Shown here piece after piece: positions 51,015 through 60,316 of a stretch of DNA of 64,000 nt. Source of the stretch: JAGNHN01 sp964590645 (GTDB lineage: Bacteria; Bacteroidota; Bacteroidia; Bacteroidales; JAGNHN01); assembly GCA_964590645.1 (NCBI GenBank), contig CAZPYJ010000002.1:62001-126000 (forward strand), read 5' to 3'. Every line of letters begins with the position of its first letter. Positions within the stretch are counted from its first letter, which is position 1. Under the pieces are notes generated by a model. It was not told where the DNA came from, did no database searches, and was given only the letters and a program-made list of their open reading frames with translations. The position numbers and the translations under genes were made by a program.

Positions 51015-51827
51015 CTACAATCCGAGAACCTCTGCAATTAATTCAGCAATATCGTAATTCTTTACTGTCTCCTCTTTATTGGAGAACTTCAGTCCATCGG
51101 TGATCATCGTCATACAGAAGGGGCAGGCGGTCGCGATGATATCCGCTCCCGTATCCAGGGCTTCTTCGGTTCGCTCCATATACACCTCCTTATTCCCTGC
51201 TTCCGCTTCCTTGAACATCTGCGCTCCCCCGGCCCCACAACATAAAGCCTTGCTCCGGTTGCGCGGCATTTCCGTTTTTCCTGAAGGGATATGGTCCAGC
51301 ACCTCGCGTGGGGCATCATATTCCCCATTGCCGCGGCCCAGATAGCAGGGGTCGTGGAAAACAATGCGTTTGTCGTGGAAAATATCTTCTTTCACCTTGA
51401 TCATACCCTGCTTAAAAAGATCACGAAGGAACTGGGTATGGTGGATCACGTCATAGTCCCCGCCCAGGTCCGGGTATTCGTTCTTAAAGGTATTGAAGCA
51501 ATGCGGACAAATGGTGATGATCTTCTTGATTTCATACATTTTAAAGACCTCAATATTCTGCATCGCCTGCATCTGGAAAAGCATCTCATTCCCGGCCCGG
51601 CGGGCCGGATCACCGGTGCAGCTTTCTTCCTTCCCCAGCACGGCATAATCTATCCCGCAGTGGGTCAGGATCTTTGCAAAGGCCCTGGTAACCTTACGGT
51701 AGCGCTCGTCGAAAGCCCCGGCACAACCTACCCAGAACAGGTATTCCGCTTGTTTTCCTTCCGCGGCCAATTCCGCCATTACCGGGACTTTAATGTTCAA
51801 TGTATCTGGTTTTTTATCCATTATCAT
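51015..51827 (-). CDS. Heterodisulfide reductase subunit B-like (CCG domain) Fe-S protein
   Basis: The 270-residue protein has two cysteine-rich CCG domains: FWVGCAGAFDERYRKV with ESCTGDPARRAGNE and CPHCFNTFKNEYPDLGG; then FHDPCYLGRGNGEYDAPRE and ALCCGAGGAQMF. Such domains bind a non-cubane [4Fe-4S] cluster in HdrB and serve electron transfer in GlcF, LutA and related proteins. It follows the membrane Fe-S gene by 6 bases. ATG 51821 is an equally good start two codons later. Confidence 0.88.
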   Translation of the reverse strand: MIMDKKPDTLNIKVPVMAELAAEGKQAEYLFWVGCAGAFDERYRKVTRAFAKILTHCGIDYAVLGKEESCTGDPARRAGNEMLFQMQAMQNIEVFKMYEIKKIITICPHCFNTFKNEYPDLGGDYDVIHHTQFLRDLFKQGMIKVKEDIFHDKRIVFHDPCYLGRGNGEYDAPREVLDHIPSGKTEMPRNRSKALCCGAGGAQMFKEAEAGNKEVYMERTEEALDTGADIIATACPFCMTMITDGLKFSNKEETVKNYDIAELIAEVLGL

Positions 51828-51833
51828 TCTTCT

Positions 51834-53144
51834 TTAAGACGCATTGTTGTTCATTGTAAGATTCTCTGCCCATTGAAGCCGGTCTTCCGGGGAATACTGC
51901 CAGGGTGCCCCATTGTTTTCGATATTGGTGAACATACTGTTCAGTCCGGAAGGGGCGGCGGCCTCTTCCATCACCAGAAAACGGCGCATATCGAGGATGA
52001 GGGTAGGATGATTGATGTTGAGCGGGCATTCCAGGGCACAGGCATTGCAGGTGGTGCAGGCCCACAGCTCCTCTGCACTGACATAATCTCCCAGCAGGGC
52101 TTTGCCATCATCATAAGCGCGACCTTCTTTGATCAGCCCCGGCCCTTTCTCTTTCATCCTGGCGCGCAGGTCTACAAATATCTTGCGGGGCGACAAACGT
52201 TTTCCGGTAATATTGGCCGGGCACACTGCGGTACACCTTCCGCATTCTGTGCAGGTGAGCGCATCCGCATAGTTTTTCCAATTGCTGTCTTCCACATCCT
52301 TCACTCCAAAGCGCAGCACTTCTCCCGTGGGTTCCGGGGCGGGTGCCGAAGGGTCCATCATCAGCCTCACCTCCTGCATCACATTCTCCATATTGGGCAG
52401 ATAACCCAGGGGTTCCAAGCGGCTTAGGAATACATTGGGCATCGACATAAACACGTGAAAATGTTTGGAATAGGGAAGGATATTGGCAAAAAGGAAAATC
52501 AGTAGAATGTGGGCCCACCAGTTGATCTCGTGAAAAAGATGCATCTGTGTGGCATCCAGTCCCTGAGCAAACCAGGTAGTAAGTGCGACACTGATGGGAT
52601 AAATGCCTTCCATTCCGCCCGTTCCGAGGTATCCGATATTCATCCCGATCAATGAAAGCATCAGCAGTCCGATGATGCTCAGGGCAAGATTGGCGTCATA
52701 CTTTGATACCGGCTTCATTTCCTCTCCCTTAAAGCGATGGATGCTGAGAAAGAGCCGCCGGACAATGAAGATCAGAATAGAGAACAATACGATATAGGCA
52801 AAAATGTCACCGCTGGCAGTGATGATGTCATAAGCCACGCCAAGAATACCCAGTACACGATGGGTGCCCAGCAGGCCATCGATCACCATTTCGATGCTTC
52901 CGATCGTAATCACCAGAAAGCCCCAAAAAACCAGGGCGTGAAGCACGCCTGCTATGGGAAGGCGAAATATCTTGGACTGTCCTAATGCCACCTGAAGGGT
53001 AATTTTGATGCGCTCACTGATACGGTCTACCTTGAAGGCGGGGCGTGTGAGACGGAAATAGGCCACCAGGCGCCGCACCGACCAGGCGAAAACCCCTGTG
53101 GTGATCAGAAGGATGAAAAGAAAAATCAAAGACTTTATACTCAT
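51834..53144 (-). CDS. Membrane-bound 4Fe-4S dicluster protein (HdrC/NarI-like)
   Basis: From ATG 53144 the product is 436 residues. Five membrane helices with conserved histidines (VLHALVFWGF, LFHEINWWAHILLIFLFAN, KHFHVF) resemble a NarI-like heme b domain. The soluble C-terminal part has two ferredoxin motifs, CTECGRCTAVCP and CTTCNACALECP. With the HdrB-like partner it looks like a DsrMK/Hme-type quinone-linked electron transfer module; the electron donor and acceptor cannot be told. The pair is conserved in many Bacteroidota, as far as I recall. Confidence 0.88.
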   Translation of the reverse strand: MSIKSLIFLFILLITTGVFAWSVRRLVAYFRLTRPAFKVDRISERIKITLQVALGQSKIFRLPIAGVLHALVFWGFLVITIGSIEMVIDGLLGTHRVLGILGVAYDIITASGDIFAYIVLFSILIFIVRRLFLSIHRFKGEEMKPVSKYDANLALSIIGLLMLSLIGMNIGYLGTGGMEGIYPISVALTTWFAQGLDATQMHLFHEINWWAHILLIFLFANILPYSKHFHVFMSMPNVFLSRLEPLGYLPNMENVMQEVRLMMDPSAPAPEPTGEVLRFGVKDVEDSNWKNYADALTCTECGRCTAVCPANITGKRLSPRKIFVDLRARMKEKGPGLIKEGRAYDDGKALLGDYVSAEELWACTTCNACALECPLNINHPTLILDMRRFLVMEEAAAPSGLNSMFTNIENNGAPWQYSPEDRLQWAENLTMNNNAS

Positions 53145-53263
53145 TGCTTGCGGTTTGAAGATATCAAGGTTTGAAGATATAAAAATCTGGCATTTTGTGC
53201 GGGAAGAATTTTGCACTTCTTTTAATCTTCCCTCCTTTCTCTCTCATTGCTCATCCTGGCCTG

Positions 53264-53300
53264 TAAAGAAAACCGGCACTTTTCTGCGAAAAGTGCCGGT
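53264..53300 (-). terminator. Rho-independent terminator of the MFS gene
   Basis: A perfect 12-base-pair stem (53272-53283 with 53289-53300), loop CTGCG and, on the minus strand, a TTTTCTTT tract at 53264-53271. Confidence 0.85.
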
Positions 53301-53322
53301 GAATATCCTTCAAAAAGATGGA

Positions 53323-54702
53323 TCAGGCCAGTTTTTCAATATTGGGTCTCTCCAGCCCATAGCCTTTGGCCTTATCTTCAGCCTTCAGCAAAAACGCAAC
53401 CACAACGGCCAGCACCCCGAAAGAGGCAAAGATGAGCATTGGCAAGGTGTAGTTATAGTATAGGAAGGTGCCGTCTTCCGCATACACCCTGCTATGCTTA
53501 TCCAGTACCCAACCCACCAGATAAGGAGCCCCCATCAACCCCCAGTTCTGCACCCAGAAAATAAGAGCATAGGCAGAGCCCAGGCGTTTCTCCGGAATAA
53601 TTTTAGGCACCGATGGCCACATTGCTGAGGGAACAAGAGAAAAAGTGACCCCCAGGGTAATCATCAGTATGGTGGCCACAATCCAATGGTTGAGTGCCGG
53701 CAGGGCAAACATTAGGTGCACAAACACCAGCAGGAAGGAACCCAATAACATAATGGTAGCACCCCTTCCCTTGCGGTCGTAAAGGTTTCCAAATAGCGGG
53801 GTAAGCAGAATGGTTCCAAAGGGAAGCAGGCTCGGGATCACGCCTGCATACTCGGGCGCGAGCCCGTACTTATTGACCATTAAGTCAGCAGCGTAGTAGA
53901 GGAAGGGAAAAACCCCTGAATAGAAGAGCACACAAAGCAGGGCAATCAACCAGAAGCCTTTGTTACCGATGATAATCAGGATGTCTTTCACCTGGAATGA
54001 CTCTTCTTCATCCACGATGGAGGGATCAACGGAAGCATCCAGTTTGCGATCCATAAAGGTGTACCAGAAGAAGGCCAGCAAGCCTGCCACCAGCAGACCG
54101 AGTCCGAGGGCTATAGGAGCCGAAAGGCTGGGCATAATATCCGTACCAAGGGCCTTGGCCAGAGGAACAGGAACGATAAGAGCCAGGGCGGTGCCCATTC
54201 GGGCTGTGGCCATTTCAAGGCCCATCGCCAGGGCCAGTTCTTTTCCTTTAAACCATTTTACGATGATCTTGGAGACCGTGATTCCGGCCACCTCTACCCC
54301 CACCCCGAAAATGGCAAATCCAAGTGAGCCTACTGCGATCTGTTTGCTGATTCCGAAAATCTCGCCTTCCATCGGGATGACTTGTGAAATCGCTACATAC
54401 TGCAACAGGGTTCCGGCAATCATAGTCAGGCTGGCTCCAATACCTGTGAAACGGACGCCCATCTTATCGAGGATGATTCCGCCAAAAATCAACATCAGGA
54501 AAAACACATTGAACCAACCATAAGCGCTGTTCCAAAGCCCGAAGTCCTGGCTGCTCCATTGCAGATGTTCTTCCAGTAAGGGCTTGAGTGGAGAGATGAC
54601 ATAGTTAATATAATAACCTGTCAACATCGTAAAGGAAACCACAGCCAGGGCGCCCCAGCGTGCTCCTTTTGAATCGCGTAGACTCTTGTTCAGATCTGTC
54701 AT
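53323..54702 (-). CDS. Major facilitator superfamily transporter (OFA-like)
   Basis: This 459-residue protein has twelve predicted membrane helices with a central cytoplasmic loop (DRKLDASVDPSIVDEEESF). GARWGALAVVSFTMLTGYYINYVISPL and PEKRLGSAYALIFWVQNWGLMGAPYLVGW are typical of carboxylate or metabolite carriers. The substrate is not readable; organic acid or small carboxylate antiport is a guess from similarity to oxalate/formate-type carriers. It is monocistronic, bounded by its own terminator and a 138-base gap. Confidence 0.85.
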   Translation of the reverse strand: MTDLNKSLRDSKGARWGALAVVSFTMLTGYYINYVISPLKPLLEEHLQWSSQDFGLWNSAYGWFNVFFLMLIFGGIILDKMGVRFTGIGASLTMIAGTLLQYVAISQVIPMEGEIFGISKQIAVGSLGFAIFGVGVEVAGITVSKIIVKWFKGKELALAMGLEMATARMGTALALIVPVPLAKALGTDIMPSLSAPIALGLGLLVAGLLAFFWYTFMDRKLDASVDPSIVDEEESFQVKDILIIIGNKGFWLIALLCVLFYSGVFPFLYYAADLMVNKYGLAPEYAGVIPSLLPFGTILLTPLFGNLYDRKGRGATIMLLGSFLLVFVHLMFALPALNHWIVATILMITLGVTFSLVPSAMWPSVPKIIPEKRLGSAYALIFWVQNWGLMGAPYLVGWVLDKHSRVYAEDGTFLYYNYTLPMLIFASFGVLAVVVAFLLKAEDKAKGYGLERPNIEKLA

Positions 54703-54840
54703 TTAGCTAGGATTTAATGAATAGTCTTATCAGAAGCGGGTAAAATTAGATAAAATATCACTCTCCCGACAAAGTCAGCAAACTCAGAAAAACACCAGGA
54801 TCAGTGGGGTCAATGAACCGACCACCGAATTTTCGCCTTC

Positions 54841-56208
54841 CTATTCGCCTTCGGCAAAATAGGCATAGAAATAGGGTATGGTTTCGATGCCCCGGTAGAA
54901 ATTCGCCAAAGGATAATTTTCGTTCGGGGAATGGATGGCATCGGACTCCAGCCCAAATCCCAGCAGGATAGATTTCAGACCCAGCTTCTCTTCAAAAGTG
55001 GAGATAATGGGGATGGAACCGCCACTGCGCACCGGTACAGGGAGTTTACCAAAAGTGGTTTCCATAGCGCGGGAGGCGGCGCGGTAGGCAGGAATATCGA
55101 TGGGAGAGACATAACCTTGTCCGCCGTGCAATTCCGTTACCTTGACCTTCACTGATTTGGGAGCAATGCTGTTAAAATGGGCTTCGAAGAGTTGAGCGAT
55201 CTTCTTATGGTTCTGGTTAGGCACCAGTCGCATTGAAATCTTTGCATAAGCCTTGGAAGGCAGCACTGTCTTGGCGCCTTCTCCGGTATACCCACCCCAG
55301 ATTCCATTCACGTCGAGCGAAGGGCGTATCCCTGTCCGTTCTAAGGTGGAATACCCGTTTTCTCCGCTCACTTCGGCAATATCGAGGGCTTTTTTGTAAC
55401 GTTCCACATCAAAGGGTGCTTTGGCCATCAGCGCTCTTTCATCTGTACTCAGTTCCAGCACATCATCATAGAAGCCGGGGATGGTCACTTTGCCATTCTC
55501 ATCCTGAAGCTGGGCGATCAGTTTTGCGAGCACATTGGCCGGATTGGCCACGGCACCGCCGAATAAACCACTGTGCAGGTCTTTATTGGGCCCGGTCACT
55601 TCCACTTCCATATAGGCCAATCCGCGCAGGCCGGTGGTGATGGATGGCGTATCCCAGCCCAGCAGGCTGGTATCCGATACCAGGATCACATCTGCTTTCA
55701 GCATCTCTTTATGATCATCCAGCCAGGGGCCCAGACTGGGTGATCCCACTTCTTCTTCCCCCTCAATCATAAACTTCACATTGCAGGGAAGCGTATCGGT
55801 TTTCACCATCAGCTCAAAGGCTTTGGCGTGCATAAAAGCCTGTCCTTTGTCGTCGTCCGCCCCGCGCGCATAAATCTTCCCATCGCGAATCTGCGGCTCG
55901 AAAGGATCGGTTTCCCACAGGTCGATGGGATCCACCGGCATCACATCATAATGGCCATAAACCAGGACGGTTGGCTTGGCCGGATCGATGATCTTTTCGC
56001 CGTATACAATCGGATTTCCCTTGCTGGGAATAATTTCGGCCTTATCGCATCCGGCATCCAGCAGGCTTTTCTTCCAATATTCCGCGGCCCTGAGCATATC
56101 TGCTTTGTGCTCACTCAGTGAACTGATGGAGGGAATACGGATCAGTCCGAATAATTCTTCCAGAAAACGGTCTTTGTGCTCTTCAATGTAAGATTTGATG
56201 TGACTCAT
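54841..56208 (-). CDS. M20 family dipeptidase
   Basis: The 455-residue protein has the M20 metal site: His of VYGHYDVMPVDP, Asp of RGADDDKGQ and the EGEEEVGSPS glutamates, with a dimerisation lid domain between. GGYTGEGAKTVLPSKAYAKISMRLVPNQ and RSGGSIPIISTFEEKLG match the dipeptidase/CNDP-type subgroup. It hydrolyses dipeptides in the cytoplasm using two zinc ions. No signal peptide is seen. Confidence 0.92.
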   Translation of the reverse strand: MSHIKSYIEEHKDRFLEELFGLIRIPSISSLSEHKADMLRAAEYWKKSLLDAGCDKAEIIPSKGNPIVYGEKIIDPAKPTVLVYGHYDVMPVDPIDLWETDPFEPQIRDGKIYARGADDDKGQAFMHAKAFELMVKTDTLPCNVKFMIEGEEEVGSPSLGPWLDDHKEMLKADVILVSDTSLLGWDTPSITTGLRGLAYMEVEVTGPNKDLHSGLFGGAVANPANVLAKLIAQLQDENGKVTIPGFYDDVLELSTDERALMAKAPFDVERYKKALDIAEVSGENGYSTLERTGIRPSLDVNGIWGGYTGEGAKTVLPSKAYAKISMRLVPNQNHKKIAQLFEAHFNSIAPKSVKVKVTELHGGQGYVSPIDIPAYRAASRAMETTFGKLPVPVRSGGSIPIISTFEEKLGLKSILLGFGLESDAIHSPNENYPLANFYRGIETIPYFYAYFAEGE

Positions 56209-56380
56209 AGTAACAGGTGTTTAGGGTTTCTTTCTTGATTTATCGCGGCTAAAAATACGCAAATTCCCCGTATTGAAATGGGCGACATAAGCAACTATAT
56301 TCACTATAGCTGTGTCTTGGAACTGGCTTTGAGATGTTAACAAAAAAACCTTAAATTGCGGGGCTAAGCCCGTCAGTGTT

Positions 56381-59266
56381 ATGATACGCTTTTTCCTCTC
56401 CCTCCTTCTACCCCTTTTGTTGTTGTGGAGTCCTGTTTGTGTACAGGCCCAGCTTCAGGTAGTGCCCAGTGTAGGTCAATCGCCTGAAGACCTGGTCAAG
56501 AATGTGCTGATCGGTCAGGGGGTGACGGTGAGCAACGTCAAATTCAACAATTCAGCCAACAATATCAATGTGAATGCCATCGGTACCTTCTCCAATGGCA
56601 ATACCACCAATATTGGTCTCAGCGGCGGGCTGCTGCTCACTTCCGGAAGCGCAATGATTGCGATAGGGCCGAATAACTCCGCCAGTGCCGGCCAAAACAA
56701 TGGCCTGCCCGGGGATCCTCAGCTGCAACTGCTGATTCCGGGTTACTCTGTGAACGATGCCTCTGTGCTGACCTTCGATTTTGTACCCGAATCCGATACG
56801 GTGGAATTCCGCTGGGTTTTCGGTTCAGAAGAGTATCCTGAATTTGTCAATACGTCCTTCAATGATGTTTTTGGTTTCTTTATCAGCGGCATCGATCCTG
56901 CCACCTGGACCCAATACAACAACAAGAATATTGCCCTCATCCCCTCCCCCCCTGCTCCGGCCAATACCCCGGTCACCATCGACAATGTCAACCATAACGT
57001 CTACTCACAGTTTTACGTCAACAATGCGGGAGGAGCAACGATTCAGTACGATGGCTTCACCACCGTACTTACTGCCAAAGCCGCGGTCATTCCCTGCCTG
57101 ACTTACAGCATCAAAATCGCTGTGGCCGATGCCGGGGATTTCATTTATGACTCAGGGGTTTTCCTGGAAGAGAACAGTTTTAACAGCGGCGGGATCACAG
57201 TCACCCAGAGTGTGGTCTCCAACAGCACCAGCGGAAACAGCTTTTCGGAAGTCATTGAAGGCTGCAGCCAGGCCAAAATCGTCTTCCGCTTTCCCGAGCC
57301 GGTCGTTGATTCTCTTGTGATCAACATTGCTTCCATCGGGGGCACGGCGATCAATGGAGTGGACTATACCTGGATTCCCAATACCGTGGTATTCCCGGCC
57401 GGATCTGACAGTGCCTTCATCCTGATCGATCCCATTGCCGATGGCATCACCGAAGGCACCGAAACGGTTATTCTGATTGTACCCCGTGGAATATGTTCAT
57501 TTATGACCGGGGAATATGACACGCATTACGTGGATATCATTGATTACACCCCTTTGCTGGCCTTCACCAGCAATGATACCGCCATCGACTGCGGCGCGGC
57601 CATCAACCTTACTGCCAGTGCCAGCGGAGGGATAGGGCCCTATCTCTATTCGTGGACCAACGGAGGGGTAAGTGTGGGCAATTCAGATACCGTCAATCTG
57701 GCCCCCCTGGCTTCGGCTACTTTTATGGTGGAAGTGACCGATGACTGCGGCAGCACGATTTATGACAGTGTGGAAGTTTTTGTGGATGATATTATTGTGG
57801 ATGCAGGCAATGATACCGCCATCTGCATTGGCGAAAGCATCAGCCTGACGGCCACCGGAGCGGCATTCTACCAATGGAGCAATGGAGGAATGTCCCCCAC
57901 CATTACGGTTTCACCCACTGTAAGCACAACGTATTACGTGACCGGCACCGATGCCTGTTCAGGCACCGACTCGGTGACCGTCACCGTTCATCCCTTACCG
58001 GGTGTGAGCATCACGCCCAGCCTGAGTGCCATCTGCCTGGGAGAAAATACCGGCCTGCTGGCCAGCGGAGCAGAGACTTACCTTTGGGCTGCCAGCCCGG
58101 CTGACCCCAGTCTTAGTGGACAGGAAACCCAGGACAGCATCGTAGTGAGCCCTAGTGGCAATACCACTTATTCGGTCACAGGGACAGACATCCACGGATG
58201 CCAGCAATCCAACGACCGCCTGATCAATGTCAAACCCAGCCCTACCTCTGATTTTCTGATCCTGGATACCCTCATCTGTGAAAACGAACCCACCACTACT
58301 CTTTTTACAGGCACGGCTTCTTCCAATGCTGTCTTCGACTGGGATTTTGACGGAGCCATCGCCAATGGGAACGGGCAGGGCCCTTATCAGCTTGAATGGG
58401 ACAATGCCGGCACCTATCAGGTTCGGCTCATTGTGACCGACCAGGGCTGCCCCAGCCTGGAGAGCATCCGCAATGTAAGTGTGCAACCTCATCCTGTTGT
58501 TGGCTTCAGGGCTGATGTACTGAGTGGATGTCCACCATTGCGGGTGCAGTTTACAGACACTTCCTCCCGTGTCAGCACCAATGCCTCTTATTACTGGACG
58601 TTCGGGAACGGGGGCGAAGCCTATCAGGCCAGCCCTTCCTTCAATTACACCCAAAGCGGTACATACACCGTCAGCCTGCAGATTACCAACTCAAACGGAT
58701 GTCAGAAATCCCTGAGCAAGCCGGCCTACATCAAGGCACACCCGGTTCCGGAAGCTGCGTTTACACATCATCCGCCCTATGGAAGTGAGTTTGAACCCCT
58801 GATCAAATTCTACGACCGCTCCATTGGAAATGTGATTCAATGGTATTGGGAGACAGGCGATGGACAGACTTATTCAGACCCCGATTTTCATCATCAGTAC
58901 GCAGATACCGGGCGTTATATGGTCAGCCTGATCGTGCAAAACGAATTCGCCTGTACCGACACCCTTGCCTATGAGGTATGGATCCGTCCCGATTACACCT
59001 TCTATGTACCCACTGCTTTCACCCCGGACGGAGACTTCCTGAATGATGTCTTCCGGGTTTACGGGCTGAATACACACGACTTCCAGCTACGCATCTTTGA
59101 TCGCTGGGGTGGGATTGTATTTGAAAGCGACGATATGGAAAGGGGTTGGGATGGCAACATCAATGGTAAAGCAGCACCGGTTGGCAGCTATGTGGTAGTG
59201 ATCTACTACTCCGATGTAAACGGGCTGAAAAGAAGTCATTATGGCAATGTGATGCTGCTGCGTTGA
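56381..59266 (+). CDS. Choice-of-anchor-L adhesin with gliding-type C-terminal domain
   Basis: This 961-residue protein has a signal peptide (LLPLLLLWSPVCVQAQ), a choice-of-anchor-L domain (about 30-280, VFGSEEYPEFVNTSFNDVFGF), a Calx-beta-like segment (about 290-395, NGVDYTWIPNTVVFPAG), several PKD/Ig-like domains (400-870, with a FDWDFDGA PKD core and SYYWTFGNGGEA) and a gliding-motility C-terminal domain (VPTAFTPDGDFLNDVF, RIFDRWGGIVFE, ending YGNVMLLR). It is probably a surface adhesin exported by T9SS. Confidence 0.86.
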   Translation: MIRFFLSLLLPLLLLWSPVCVQAQLQVVPSVGQSPEDLVKNVLIGQGVTVSNVKFNNSANNINVNAIGTFSNGNTTNIGLSGGLLLTSGSAMIAIGPNNSASAGQNNGLPGDPQLQLLIPGYSVNDASVLTFDFVPESDTVEFRWVFGSEEYPEFVNTSFNDVFGFFISGIDPATWTQYNNKNIALIPSPPAPANTPVTIDNVNHNVYSQFYVNNAGGATIQYDGFTTVLTAKAAVIPCLTYSIKIAVADAGDFIYDSGVFLEENSFNSGGITVTQSVVSNSTSGNSFSEVIEGCSQAKIVFRFPEPVVDSLVINIASIGGTAINGVDYTWIPNTVVFPAGSDSAFILIDPIADGITEGTETVILIVPRGICSFMTGEYDTHYVDIIDYTPLLAFTSNDTAIDCGAAINLTASASGGIGPYLYSWTNGGVSVGNSDTVNLAPLASATFMVEVTDDCGSTIYDSVEVFVDDIIVDAGNDTAICIGESISLTATGAAFYQWSNGGMSPTITVSPTVSTTYYVTGTDACSGTDSVTVTVHPLPGVSITPSLSAICLGENTGLLASGAETYLWAASPADPSLSGQETQDSIVVSPSGNTTYSVTGTDIHGCQQSNDRLINVKPSPTSDFLILDTLICENEPTTTLFTGTASSNAVFDWDFDGAIANGNGQGPYQLEWDNAGTYQVRLIVTDQGCPSLESIRNVSVQPHPVVGFRADVLSGCPPLRVQFTDTSSRVSTNASYYWTFGNGGEAYQASPSFNYTQSGTYTVSLQITNSNGCQKSLSKPAYIKAHPVPEAAFTHHPPYGSEFEPLIKFYDRSIGNVIQWYWETGDGQTYSDPDFHHQYADTGRYMVSLIVQNEFACTDTLAYEVWIRPDYTFYVPTAFTPDGDFLNDVFRVYGLNTHDFQLRIFDRWGGIVFESDDMERGWDGNINGKAAPVGSYVVVIYYSDVNGLKRSHYGNVMLLR

Positions 59267-59281
59267 ACCCGGCAATTCAGG

Positions 59282-59659
59282 TCATTCGGGCAAAGAATCC
59301 TTTCCCCTTTCTTTCATCATCCTGTCTTTGCGTTTGGTCAATTCAATCAACATTGCATCCTGCAATTCCAGTAGGCGGTCGATGTCTTTCTCATAAAAAT
59401 GATAACTGGAATCGAAACGGGCCCTGCTGATCCGGTGAAGGGCAAACACATCATCCAGTTGTTCCCTGCGGTAATGATCCAGGCTGTCGAAGCGGGCAGG
59501 AACATTGGAAAGAATGGCTTCGTGAAGGTAAATATCCGCCAACACCTGAACCATCGTATCAGGAGGGATGATCCCTTGAGGCAGGTCATTGTCCTGCTGA
59601 CAGGAAAACAAGCCGGCAATCAGGCAAAGCAAAATGCATCGTGAGGCGGGACGCATCAT
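59282..59659 (-). CDS. DUF4296 domain lipoprotein
   Basis: The 125-residue protein has a lipobox near LIAGLFSC and the DUF4296 pattern IIPPDTMVQVLADIYLHEAIL followed by DHYRREQLDDVFALHRISRARFDSSYHFYEKD. The family is found only in Bacteroidota and its role is unknown to me. The ATG overlaps the OmpH-like stop by 4 bases, so the two are co-translated. Confidence 0.85.
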   Translation of the reverse strand: MMRPASRCILLCLIAGLFSCQQDNDLPQGIIPPDTMVQVLADIYLHEAILSNVPARFDSLDHYRREQLDDVFALHRISRARFDSSYHFYEKDIDRLLELQDAMLIELTKRKDRMMKERGKDSLPE

Positions 59660-60252
59660 TGGGGTTTTTTACTCTCGTATTCCGCATTCATCAGTAGCAG
59701 CACATCCCGGGTAATATCCAGGGTGTCCTTGGCATTGAGGATGCCACTGCCCCGGGAGTAACCGAGGATATAATCATAGCCATACTGCCGGTTATAGCGT
59801 TCCAGGAAGCTGTAGACGCTGTCTACAAATCTTTCATTCATCCGATACTCCTTTTCAGCGATTTCGTCTGTATACCGGTCTCTCAGTTCCATCAACTCTT
59901 GCTGATTCCGCATCAAATCCTCATAAATCATCTGGGCGCTCTGCTCGGTCAGTGAACCGGCCTGAACCTGTTGCTGAAAATAGGCAGCATCCTTTTCATA
60001 GCGATCCTGTCTGCCCTTGATATCTCTTTCTCTTATAGAATAATCCGCTTCCAGGCTCTCCGTCATTTCCTTCACCAGGCTGTAGTGGGCCCTGAGCGTA
60101 TCCGAATTGACAAAAACGATCGCGTTGGAGGAAGCCTCAATCGGAGCTGCGGACTGTGGGAGGGATTCAAGCGGTGTTTGCTGAAAATGCAAAACGAAGA
60201 GAATGAGGACACCCAGCAGGCTGAGGATATTCAGGATTTTCCAGAGGTTCAT
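59656..60252 (-). CDS. OmpH/Skp-like periplasmic chaperone-type protein
   Basis: From ATG 60252 the product is 198 residues: an N-terminal anchor or signal (LNILSLLGVLILFVLHF), the OmpH-like IVFVNSDTLRAHYSLVKEM start, a long coiled coil (about 60-145, rich in E, Q, R) and a C-terminal GYDYILGYSRGSGILNAKD strand-rich cap. Skp holds unfolded outer membrane proteins in the periplasm. The anchor looks uncleaved, so this copy may stay membrane-bound. Confidence 0.85.
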   Translation of the reverse strand: MNLWKILNILSLLGVLILFVLHFQQTPLESLPQSAAPIEASSNAIVFVNSDTLRAHYSLVKEMTESLEADYSIRERDIKGRQDRYEKDAAYFQQQVQAGSLTEQSAQMIYEDLMRNQQELMELRDRYTDEIAEKEYRMNERFVDSVYSFLERYNRQYGYDYILGYSRGSGILNAKDTLDITRDVLLLMNAEYESKKPQ

Positions 60253-60316
60253 AAGGAATGTATTGGGCCTGCACAATGGTCAGGCAGTTTCAATGAGTTT
60301 GAATGCAAAATTGCGA

